Source: Veillonella sp. VA137 (lineage in GTDB: Bacteria > Bacillota > Negativicutes > Veillonellales > Veillonellaceae). From it: a DNA stretch of 51,323 nt. The DNA is taken from contig NZ_RQVK01000014.1 in NCBI RefSeq assembly GCF_003992015.1, positions 1-51,323 on the forward strand, read 5' to 3'. How positions within the stretch are numbered: the first letter of the stretch is position 1; every line of letters starts with the position of its first letter. The position numbers and the translations under genes are program-made. Positions 44,781 to 51,323 of the stretch are shown here, in pieces. The notes beneath the pieces were generated by a model. It saw only the letters and a program-made list of their open reading frames with translations. It was not told where the DNA came from and did not search any database.

Positions 44781-45776
44781 TTAGCACCATTTCATTACTA
44801 GACTTGCCCAAGTTAATCCTGCACCAAATCCAGCAACGGCAAGATTATCACCTTTTTGCAATTTTCCTGCACGCACTGCTTCATCTAAAGCAATCGCAAT
44901 GGATGCTGCTGATGTGTTTCCATACTTAGGTAAATTAATAAATACTTTATCTTCTGTCAGATGCAAACGATCTGCTGCAGATTTGATAATGCGAGTATTC
45001 GCTTGATGTGGAATGAAGAAATCTAATTCTTCCAGTTCCATATTTGCCATTTCTAGAGCTTTCAATACAGTTTTACCCATCGTTTTTACAGCAAATTTAT
45101 ATACTTCTTGTCCATTCATATGAATGAAAGTAAGCCCCTCTTCACGACGCTCTGTGGTTGGTGGCAATGCCGTACCTCCAGATGGAATACATAGATGCAT
45201 TCCGCCACTTCCGTCAGCCCCCATATCCATACCGAGCATACCATAGCCTTCTTCTACTGAAGATACTACAGCGGCTCCAGCACCGTCACCGAAAAGAACA
45301 CATGTATTGCGATCTTCCCAGTTTACTACACGAGATAATACTTCAACACCTACTACAAGCACATTTTTAAACAATCCAGCATTGATATAAGAACTAGCTG
45401 TAATCAGAGAGTATACATATCCTGAGCAAGCTGCAGATAAATCAAAGGCTGCTGCTTTTGTAGCGCCTAAATTAGCTTGGACTAAGCATGCTGTAGATGG
45501 AATTGCCATATCGCCTGTTAATGTGGCAACAATGATACAATCGATATCTTCTACTGTTAACTTAGCAGCTTCTAAGGCTTTTTTTGCCGCTTCTGTAGCC
45601 ATATCTGAAGCATTTACACCTTCTGGTGCAATTCTACGTTCTTTAATACCTGTTCTTTCTTGAATCCAAGCATCGCTAGTATCTACCATTTTTTCTAAGT
45701 CTGCATTTGTAAGAACTTTTTCTGGCACATAGCTACCGGTACCAATAATTCCGACTGGCTTATTCAGCATTGTCAT
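44781..45776 (-). CDS. fabH: beta-ketoacyl-ACP synthase III
   Basis: A 331-residue enzyme that starts chains from acyl-CoA and malonyl-ACP. The catalytic triad is seen: Cys in AFDLSAACSGYVYSL near 110-124, His in FIPHQANTRI near 247-256 and Asn in KYGNTSAASI near 277-286. The start overlaps the plsX stop by 17 bp; an alternative ATG two codons later exists. Confidence 0.95.
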   Translation of the reverse strand: MTMLNKPVGIIGTGSYVPEKVLTNADLEKMVDTSDAWIQERTGIKERRIAPEGVNASDMATEAAKKALEAAKLTVEDIDCIIVATLTGDMAIPSTACLVQANLGATKAAAFDLSAACSGYVYSLITASSYINAGLFKNVLVVGVEVLSRVVNWEDRNTCVLFGDGAGAAVVSSVEEGYGMLGMDMGADGSGGMHLCIPSGGTALPPTTERREEGLTFIHMNGQEVYKFAVKTMGKTVLKALEMANMELEELDFFIPHQANTRIIKSAADRLHLTEDKVFINLPKYGNTSAASIAIALDEAVRAGKLQKGDNLAVAGFGAGLTWASLVMKWC

Positions 45777-46788
45777 ATGTTAGGGTCCCTTCTTCTTCAA
45801 TACTTGAGGAAATATGTTCAATCAATTTCCGTTCTACTAGATCTCCAGCAATTTTAATTGCTGTCATAATTTCCTTAGATTTGGAGCTACCATGGCAAAT
45901 AATAAATACACCATTTACCCCTAATAGAGGTGCTCCGCCATTTTCTGTGTGATCTAGTCGTTTTTTTATTTTCTTAAACACAGGAACAATCAATAAGGCT
46001 CCTAGTTTAGAGATAATGCTACTTTGTTTGATGCCTTCTTTTAGAATATCTTGTACCACAGATACAAGACCTTCCGCAAATTTAAGCACCACATTACCTA
46101 CAAATCCATCACATACTACTACATCTACCGTTCCTTTTGGAATATCACGGCCTTCCACATTTCCTTTAAAAGGGATTGTTTTCAGTTTTTGTAGTAACGG
46201 ATAGGTTTCTAAGACAACTTCATTTCCTTTAGTGGATTCTTCACCAATATTTAACAAGCCCACAGTTGGGTTAGGTTTACCAAGTAATAACTGCGCATAG
46301 TTATATCCCATGATAGCCCCTTGCACTAGATGTTTTGGCTTACTATTCGCATTAGCACCAGAATCTAGCATAATTGTCACGCCATTCGCTGTTGGTAATG
46401 GTGTAGCAATACAAGGGCGCTCAATCCCTTTGATTCTTCCCAAACCTAATAGAGCCGATGCTACAGCTGCTCCAGTACTACCTGGTGCAATCACCGCATC
46501 ACATACCTTTTCACGAACTAAACGTGTAGCCACTGCAATGGACGCATCTTTCTTCTTGCGCAAGGCAATACTAGGATGCTCATGCATTTCTATGACTTCA
46601 CTAGCATGATGAATGGAAATTCTTGGATTCTCCAGTTCACCTTCTGCTTCTAAAATTTCTTTTATTTTACTTTCATCACCGACAAGCACGATATCCATAG
46701 TATCGTATTCGTGCACAGCGGCAATAGAGCCTAAGACTATTTCGAGGGGAGCAAAATCGCCACCCATAGCATCTACTGCAATCTTCAT
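45760..46788 (-). CDS. plsX: phosphate acyltransferase
   Basis: A 342-residue enzyme that turns acyl-ACP into acyl-phosphate for phospholipid synthesis. Seen: the N-terminal IAVDAMGGDFAPLEIV, IAPGSTGAAVASALLGLGRIKGIERP near 103-128, and VVCDGFVGNVVLKFAEG near 225-241. AAAGGTGAA site 5 nt upstream. It starts 9 bp after fapR and overlaps fabH. Confidence 0.95.
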   Translation of the reverse strand: MKIAVDAMGGDFAPLEIVLGSIAAVHEYDTMDIVLVGDESKIKEILEAEGELENPRISIHHASEVIEMHEHPSIALRKKKDASIAVATRLVREKVCDAVIAPGSTGAAVASALLGLGRIKGIERPCIATPLPTANGVTIMLDSGANANSKPKHLVQGAIMGYNYAQLLLGKPNPTVGLLNIGEESTKGNEVVLETYPLLQKLKTIPFKGNVEGRDIPKGTVDVVVCDGFVGNVVLKFAEGLVSVVQDILKEGIKQSSIISKLGALLIVPVFKKIKKRLDHTENGGAPLLGVNGVFIICHGSSKSKEIMTAIKIAGDLVERKLIEHISSSIEEEGTLTYDNAE

Positions 46789-46797
46789 AGTTCACCT

Positions 46798-47352
46798 TTA
46801 TTCTATCACAGATTCCATAATGAATTTAGCGCGAAACACTTCTTTTATGTTATCTTTGATTGTTACTTTTATAAAGAATTTTTCTCCTCGTTGTCGCACT
46901 AACTCTGCTTTCGCTGCCAAATTGACGTCACTCTTAACAAGGCTTTTATACTTAATGTTTCCAACTCCAGCAATCATCGTAGGTACTCCTACAATGGCTC
47001 TCGCCAACGAGTTCGCTTGAGCATATAAATATTGTGCCTCTACGTAACCAGAGCGATCCAGCATATCTTTTGTAGTGCGAAGAACACTGATGCCGTATTG
47101 TCCTACTGCTAAATCAATGACATCTCCTACCACATCTGCCCGATCTATATGCTGTCGGTCATCAGAATGCTCCTGTGCCATTGCCTTAATCCGTTCACGT
47201 AATTCAGGAATGCCTAGAGCCAACCGATCCAATCGAATGGTAGGAACACTGACACCAAAATATGTGGCCAATTCCTCATCTGTCGTGAAGGGACTTATAT
47301 TCAGTTTTTCGCGCAATAACTGTTGTCGTTCTTCCTTCTTTATACGACTCAT
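46798..47352 (-). CDS. fapR: transcriptional repressor of fatty-acid and phospholipid genes, FapR
   Basis: A 184-residue regulator with an N-terminal DeoR-like helix-turn-helix (TTDEELATYFGVSVPTIRLDRLALGIPELRERI, about 23-55) and a C-terminal hot-dog domain (about 75-184) that in this family binds malonyl-CoA and then releases DNA. The ATG at 47352 follows AAAGGTGG; an upstream TTG in frame is not needed. It is the first gene of the operon it is expected to repress. Confidence 0.93.
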   Translation of the reverse strand: MSRIKKEERQQLLREKLNISPFTTDEELATYFGVSVPTIRLDRLALGIPELRERIKAMAQEHSDDRQHIDRADVVGDVIDLAVGQYGISVLRTTKDMLDRSGYVEAQYLYAQANSLARAIVGVPTMIAGVGNIKYKSLVKSDVNLAAKAELVRQRGEKFFIKVTIKDNIKEVFRAKFIMESVIE

Positions 47353-47371
47353 ATAACCACCTTTTATGACC

Positions 47372-47422
47372 AAGTAATAATACTTCCATACAATTATACT
47401 CTAAAATGATAATAGCATGCAA
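47372..47422 (-). promoter_or_regulatory. promoter of the fapR operon with candidate FapR operator
   Basis: On the minus strand TTGCAT (47422-47417), an 18-bp spacer and TATAAT (47398-47393). The start would fall near 47386, and AAGTA-TTAT-TACTT, a perfect inverted repeat (47385-47372), covers positions about +1 to +14. FapR operators in other bacteria are AT-rich inverted repeats that often lie at this place; the match to a consensus was not tested. Confidence 0.55.
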
Positions 47423-47455
47423 GCTTTTCTTTATTACTATGCAAAATATGCATAG

Positions 47456-48604
47456 CTATTTGAGAATGGTCAAGATCCCTTCATTAGTGTTTACATGGAT
47501 TGGCGCGCTTCCCTCCGATGCATTAGGTCTATGGTCTACCACTTTAATATACCCGTTTAATACATTTACTACGATAGGATATACATCTTCTTGGTATATG
47601 ATACCTGCCGTTTCTGGAGTATCCCCACCAACGATATTTTGAATGTGGCTTCCTGTGAAAGCATATCCTTTTCCTGTGCCCAATAGCAATTCTTCATGAC
47701 CCGTACGATGTCGCTTGGCACCAATCCATTGGTTATGCCATGTGGCATTGTTTTTTAATACTAAGGTGATTCCTGATTGATGAGGATTATCTCCACTTTC
47801 AGCAAATTCATTTAATGCTGCCCCAGTCCACACGGAGTCCTTCGTTCCTAAATTCATCATAATATACGAACCATGACGTCCTGGATTAGGGTTCAACCCA
47901 TAATTTTTGTTAAGCACACCAAGATTACCCATCACTTGTACTGTCGGATACTGATCAACCTGCTCCACAGAAGAAATCGTTGTGCTTGTATAGGTATCAG
48001 CTAATCGGTTAGTGCCAATGCCAATGCTACCTTCTTCTACAATAGCACCATACACATCTGCTTGTTGGAACGGCATTGTTTCTATTTTCACAGGACCATC
48101 CAACGTAATATAACTATCTTTATTAGCCTGCACGCCATTACCAACAGCACGAATCACCGTCGGACCATGAACCACAACTTTCGTATCGTACTTAGGATCA
48201 TTAATCTGTTTTCGTCCAAAGCCTGCATACATACCACTCATGTAGTAATGGGCCATTTCATCAGGTTGATCATAAGGAGTAGAGTTTTGCATAGCCACTG
48301 TTAACCCTTTATGAATCGTCAATCGAGTACCGTCATGGACATATATCCCCGATACATTGTGATGTTTTTTTAGTGCTGCATCGTAGCCTACACCACTCAC
48401 CTCTATATGCAAGCCTTCAGGATAGTCTAACACCTCATGATATTTACGCATTCCAACAGCCCGACCAGTAGTTTGTACAGTAATATGCTCTGGCTGTGTT
48501 ACATTGGCTTCATACACCATATCAGCTGAGGCTCCATACACCATAGGCACTAAACTTAAACACCCTAGTATCGTTCCTATAGCAAGCTTCTGTTTATATT
48601 TCAT
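47456..48604 (-). CDS. secreted passenger-like protein lacking an autotransporter barrel
   Basis: A 382-residue protein with a clear signal peptide (MKYKQK, hydrophobic core, cut near GASA at about 27). From about residue 80 onward it aligns with the passenger of the autotransporter at 13931-16186: MAHYYMSGMYAGFG against LGHYYMSAVYSGLG, NLGVLNKNYGLNPNP against NVGLINKDYGDNPNP, and ALNEFAESGDNPHQSGI against VLNEYAESNKNPHNSGA. The frame stops after GILTILK, where the longer paralogue continues to its barrel. Only about 35 bp separate the stop from the -35 box of the fapR promoter, so no barrel remnant is present. It has a strong AAAGGGGG site. It could be periplasmic, exported in another way, or a decaying gene. 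Confidence 0.8.
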   Translation of the reverse strand: MKYKQKLAIGTILGCLSLVPMVYGASADMVYEANVTQPEHITVQTTGRAVGMRKYHEVLDYPEGLHIEVSGVGYDAALKKHHNVSGIYVHDGTRLTIHKGLTVAMQNSTPYDQPDEMAHYYMSGMYAGFGRKQINDPKYDTKVVVHGPTVIRAVGNGVQANKDSYITLDGPVKIETMPFQQADVYGAIVEEGSIGIGTNRLADTYTSTTISSVEQVDQYPTVQVMGNLGVLNKNYGLNPNPGRHGSYIMMNLGTKDSVWTGAALNEFAESGDNPHQSGITLVLKNNATWHNQWIGAKRHRTGHEELLLGTGKGYAFTGSHIQNIVGGDTPETAGIIYQEDVYPIVVNVLNGYIKVVDHRPNASEGSAPIHVNTNEGILTILK

Positions 48605-48651
48605 ATATACCCCCTTTAGCACGCCCATCATCATCGATGATTATCTTCTTT

Positions 48652-48657
48652 AGTATA
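48652..48657 (-). promoter_or_regulatory. extended -10 promoter of the passenger-like gene
   Basis: The minus strand reads TGG-TATACT about 48 bp before the start codon; the -35 region (TTTATT) is poor. Confidence 0.5.
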
Positions 48658-48780
48658 CCATTGGTCGATATAGTAATAAAATCTACGTCTATGAATATTA
48701 GTTATACCATAACTTGAGCGCCACTCCTATTGTATAGTCTCACTCCGAAAGCTCCCTATCCTTGCATATCACCTCTAACT

Positions 48781-48794
48781 ATTTGCATGCAAAT
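48781..48794. promoter_or_regulatory. perfect 14-bp palindrome ATTTGCATGCAAAT
   Basis: It lies between the receptor terminator and the passenger-like gene. Its half site ATTTGCA also occurs in the near-palindrome at 51197-51214 over the receptor promoter. It may be a protein-binding site; the protein is unknown. Confidence 0.35.
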
Positions 48795-48805
48795 TACTTC
48801 CCCAC

Positions 48806-48843
48806 CTAAAAAAAGAGATGCCTCTATATAGAATCATCTCTTT
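48806..48843 (-). terminator. terminator of the TonB-dependent receptor gene
   Basis: On the minus strand AAAGAGATG and CATCTCTTT pair around a 14-nt loop and are followed by TTTTAGG. It begins about 35 bp after the receptor stop codon. Confidence 0.8.
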
Positions 48844-48877
48844 CCTTATAATATGTAATTATTCTTACATTTAGATT

Positions 48878-51139
48878 TTAGAATTTAAACTTCATCCCCA
48901 CAGAGTAGGTACGGCCTGGAGCTAGTTCTTTTGTATAGAATTGACGATCAAATAGGTTTTGTATACCTACTTGAACTGTAGCTTCTTTAGATACTTTATA
49001 ATTCACATATGTATTTGTTATAAAGTAACTATCTTCTGCTCCATATTCACCCAAGGATCTATCTTTACCTTGACGTGCACTCACATATTGCATATCCCAA
49101 ATCGCATTCCACTTGCCGCTGTTATATTCAAAACCACCATGGAATAGATGTTTCGGAATCTCAAAGTTTTGTTGTCTTTCATCTTTTACATCTGTATTAG
49201 CTAATGCTTGGTTATGAAGTTCTCCCATTTGCCATGTATAATTACCAAATACAGACCATTTTGATGACAACCTATGACGTAGTTCCAGTTCTACACCACG
49301 ACGTGTTTCAGATCCTACATTAACATAGGTTTTATAATCATCTTTACCATCTTGCTTTTTATATGTCACATATTGAATTTTATCTTTAGTTTTCACATAA
49401 AAAGCTGCTACATTTAGCTTTGTATTTTCATTCCAAGATTTTTTCAACCCCAATTCAAATGTATCAGAATGTTCTGGATCTAGATTTGGATTGGCTTTAA
49501 TTTCACTTTTCGATGTTTTTCCATATCGATACACTTGGTATAACGTTGGTGGTGCAAAGGAATGACCATACGAAGCGTACACATTGGTTGTATCATTCAT
49601 ATATCGTTCTACCGATATCTTAGGACTGATTTCTGTGTAGGAACCTTCTTTATGATGTATAATATCATAGGTTTTTGTCTTCTGATTGTATTCCCCATGA
49701 GACCCATCATATTTTTTAAAATGATCGAAACGAAGGCCTGCATAGATAGCCCAACTATCATTTGGACGATAGGTATCTTGTACAAAACCGGCAATGTTGC
49801 GACTAGCCCCACTGTTTGTTTCACTGATACCATTTGGATATACGTTTGTATCCACAGCCCCTTTATCGCGCCAATGGGAAAGCATGATTTTATTTTGGTC
49901 AAATCGTTCTTGTTTCCAGTTCAAACCACTTACGATTTCATGTTTTCCTTGGCTATTCCAAGCTTTTTGCACATCAAGATTATAGGCTTTGCCTGGATAA
50001 AAAGAGTGCGTCCCTGGACCTTCATAATCTCCTGAATTTGCTTTTGTTGGCATAGAGTATCCATCTTTCTTTTTATCTAATAGACTCAAAGAAATTTGCA
50101 GTTTATTTACATCATTTTTGTATTGCAAGCTATGACTTTGATACTCACGCTCTGCATCATGCCCTAGGAATCCATCGCCTTTCACTTCTACGTACTTTGT
50201 ATCATCGATTTTGATATTTCCAGTGAAAGTGGGCTTTCCATTCACTATTACTACACTTGTTGGATTATGATACGAGTATTTATGATTTGCATAGGTATAC
50301 CTATAGGTTAAAGATTCTTTTTTACCTAAGTGCATCGTTATATATGCTGACAAATTTTTATTATGTAAAGATTTATCACCACGATTACCCAATACATAAT
50401 TACCATTTTTTAATTGTTCTAATGGTACATCTGGCGCTACAGCTTTGACCTTATCTGTCACTTTTTTGCTACTTTCAGTGATAAAGAAGCCTGGGAAGCC
50501 TTTTGTACGGCGTTCCTCTGCAGACACACCAATCGTAATTCGATTAGAAACAGATGCATCAAAACCTAAGGCATTATTCCATGTTCCATAGGTTCCCCCA
50601 TTTATTTTGCCATGCCAACGAATCTCCTTGCGGTCTGCTTTCGGAGCTACTTGCTTCGTTTTGATGCTGACAACGCCTGCTACACCTTTTCCACCATACA
50701 AGGAGGAACTAGCACCTCGAACTAACTCAATTCGCTCAATAGAATGAACAGGAATCACTTCCCAATCCACCTTATTATTGAATGAGTTATTCATAGGCAC
50801 ACCATCAACGAATACGGATATATTTTTAGAATCAAACCCACGAATTTGAAGTTCTCCTGCAGAAGCTGCACTTTTATAGACTCCCGGCAACAGTTGTAGC
50901 GCATCTGCTACTGTATCTGCTTTACGGTTTTCAATATCTTTTGCCGTCACTACCGATACAGAGCTAGGTGTTTTCGCAATATCTTGTATTGTTCTAGTCG
51001 CTGTTACTGTTACATCAGGTAATATAACTGTATCCTCTGCCACTTGTGTATCTGCCGCATATCCATGTTGCCCACTCATAGCTAATACTACCATGGATAA
51101 CAACATCGCCCGAGTTGTCTTTTGTTTCACTTGTTTCAT
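48878..51139 (-). CDS. TonB-dependent outer-membrane receptor (CirA/FepA-like)
   Basis: A 753-residue importer. Seen: a signal peptide ending near GYAAD, a TonB-box-like segment DTVILPDVTVTATR (about 36-49), a plug domain (about 50-170) with LPGVYKSAASAGELQIRGFDSKNISVFVDGVPMN and RIELVRGASSSLYGGKGVAGVVSI, and a 22-strand barrel ending in the terminal aromatic MKFKF. The start at 51139 has an AAGGGAAG site; 26 further upstream codons in frame cross the promoter and are not used. The substrate (iron chelate, haem or cobalamin) cannot be told: no ABC transporter, TonB or periplasmic binding protein lies in the window. Confidence 0.92.
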   Translation of the reverse strand: MKQVKQKTTRAMLLSMVVLAMSGQHGYAADTQVAEDTVILPDVTVTATRTIQDIAKTPSSVSVVTAKDIENRKADTVADALQLLPGVYKSAASAGELQIRGFDSKNISVFVDGVPMNNSFNNKVDWEVIPVHSIERIELVRGASSSLYGGKGVAGVVSIKTKQVAPKADRKEIRWHGKINGGTYGTWNNALGFDASVSNRITIGVSAEERRTKGFPGFFITESSKKVTDKVKAVAPDVPLEQLKNGNYVLGNRGDKSLHNKNLSAYITMHLGKKESLTYRYTYANHKYSYHNPTSVVIVNGKPTFTGNIKIDDTKYVEVKGDGFLGHDAEREYQSHSLQYKNDVNKLQISLSLLDKKKDGYSMPTKANSGDYEGPGTHSFYPGKAYNLDVQKAWNSQGKHEIVSGLNWKQERFDQNKIMLSHWRDKGAVDTNVYPNGISETNSGASRNIAGFVQDTYRPNDSWAIYAGLRFDHFKKYDGSHGEYNQKTKTYDIIHHKEGSYTEISPKISVERYMNDTTNVYASYGHSFAPPTLYQVYRYGKTSKSEIKANPNLDPEHSDTFELGLKKSWNENTKLNVAAFYVKTKDKIQYVTYKKQDGKDDYKTYVNVGSETRRGVELELRHRLSSKWSVFGNYTWQMGELHNQALANTDVKDERQQNFEIPKHLFHGGFEYNSGKWNAIWDMQYVSARQGKDRSLGEYGAEDSYFITNTYVNYKVSKEATVQVGIQNLFDRQFYTKELAPGRTYSVGMKFKF

Positions 51140-51184
51140 TCGTACTTCCCTTCTTACTATAAAACAAACATTAAGTTTCCTATT

Positions 51185-51214
51185 AGTATACCATTCATTT
51201 TCAATATTGCAAAT
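51185..51214 (-). promoter_or_regulatory. promoter of the receptor gene with overlapping near-palindrome
   Basis: On the minus strand TTGCAA (51212-51207), a 16-bp spacer and TATACT (51190-51185). A near-perfect 18-bp palindrome, ATTTGCAATATTGAAAAT (51214-51197), covers the -35 box. It is AT-rich like a Fur-family site but does not match the Fur consensus well. Confidence 0.5.
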
Positions 51215-51261
51215 CATTTTGTGAAAATATCTTCATATATAACAAAAAAGGCTCTATAATA

Positions 51262-51308
51262 AATGTTGGGGCTACTCATATAAGAGTAGTCGCCAACATT
51301 CTTTTTTT
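51262..51308 (+). terminator. strong hairpin with T-run at the right edge
   Basis: AATGTTGG (51262-51269) and CCAACATT (51293-51300) enclose GCTACTC/GAGTAGT, followed by CTTTTTTT on the plus strand. No plus-strand gene precedes it within the window, and TATAAT stands just before it (51255-51260). It may be bidirectional and end a minus-strand gene beyond the window, or be part of a leader. Confidence 0.6.
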
Positions 51309-51323
51309 GCAATAAAATAGACA

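Noticed and set aside
46613-47020. A 135-codon plus-strand frame across plsX and fapR
   Set aside because: Both minus-strand genes are certain by motif; this frame crosses their junction and has no ribosome site or recognisable motif.

Overview
The window looks like a chromosomal segment of a diderm Firmicute of the class Negativicutes, most likely a Veillonella (inference from gene content and order; no search was run). Firmicute traits are FapR control of fatty-acid synthesis, FabK in place of FabI, PerR, AcpP/Rnc/Smc/FtsY gene order and strong AAGGAGG ribosome sites. Outer-membrane traits are a type V autotransporter and a TonB-dependent receptor. Base composition is moderately AT-rich, with very AT-rich intergenic DNA.

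Layout. 1-403: a four-tRNA operon (His-Gln-Lys-Glu in transcription order, minus strand) with a consensus promoter. 681-2006: a flavin disulfide reductase of the RclA/Har (hypothiocyanous acid reductase) type. 2281-5414: a tight five-gene operon gloA-tcdA-ppiB-C39-like protein-speE. 5415-10782: nfo-sbcD-sbcC DNA-repair operon. 10917-13011: perR and a DEAD-box RNA helicase. 13190-16442: tRNA-Arg(CCG), a low-molecular-weight tyrosine phosphatase and an autotransporter, bounded by two diverged copies of a direct repeat. 16450-22637: an aromatic amino-acid operon (aroF-aroB-aroA-aroC-aroE/aroK fusion) behind a leader peptide rich in Phe and Trp and a transcription attenuator. 22940-24417: a CycA-like amino-acid permease. 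24435-24717: a probable type I toxin-antitoxin locus with a 26-residue membrane peptide and a convergent antisense RNA. 24808-25241: two full copies and one fragment of a palindromic repeat. 25242-32218: uvrB-uvrA-uvrC. 32362-38614: smc-ftsY-hypothetical, preceded by an Elp3-like radical-SAM gene. 38786-47422: fapR-plsX-fabH-fabK-fabD-fabG-acpP-FMN oxidoreductase-fabF-rnc. 47456-48604: a secreted protein that is a clear paralogue of the autotransporter passenger but has no beta-barrel. 48878-51139: a TonB-dependent receptor.

How the parts work together. The aro operon carries chorismate synthesis except 3-dehydroquinate dehydratase, and is probably regulated by ribosome stalling on Phe/Trp codons. 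The fab cluster lacks acc and fabZ, which must lie elsewhere, and is probably repressed by its own first gene product. Several genes fit a life with host oxidants and DNA damage: the Har-like reductase, PerR, glyoxalase, Nfo/SbcCD and UvrABC.

The most promising less-described items are the toxin/antisense locus with its inverted-repeat architecture, the palindromic repeat family beside uvrC, the FFWFF attenuator, the barrel-less passenger paralogue, and the repeat pair downstream of tRNA-Arg that looks like old integrase arm sites.
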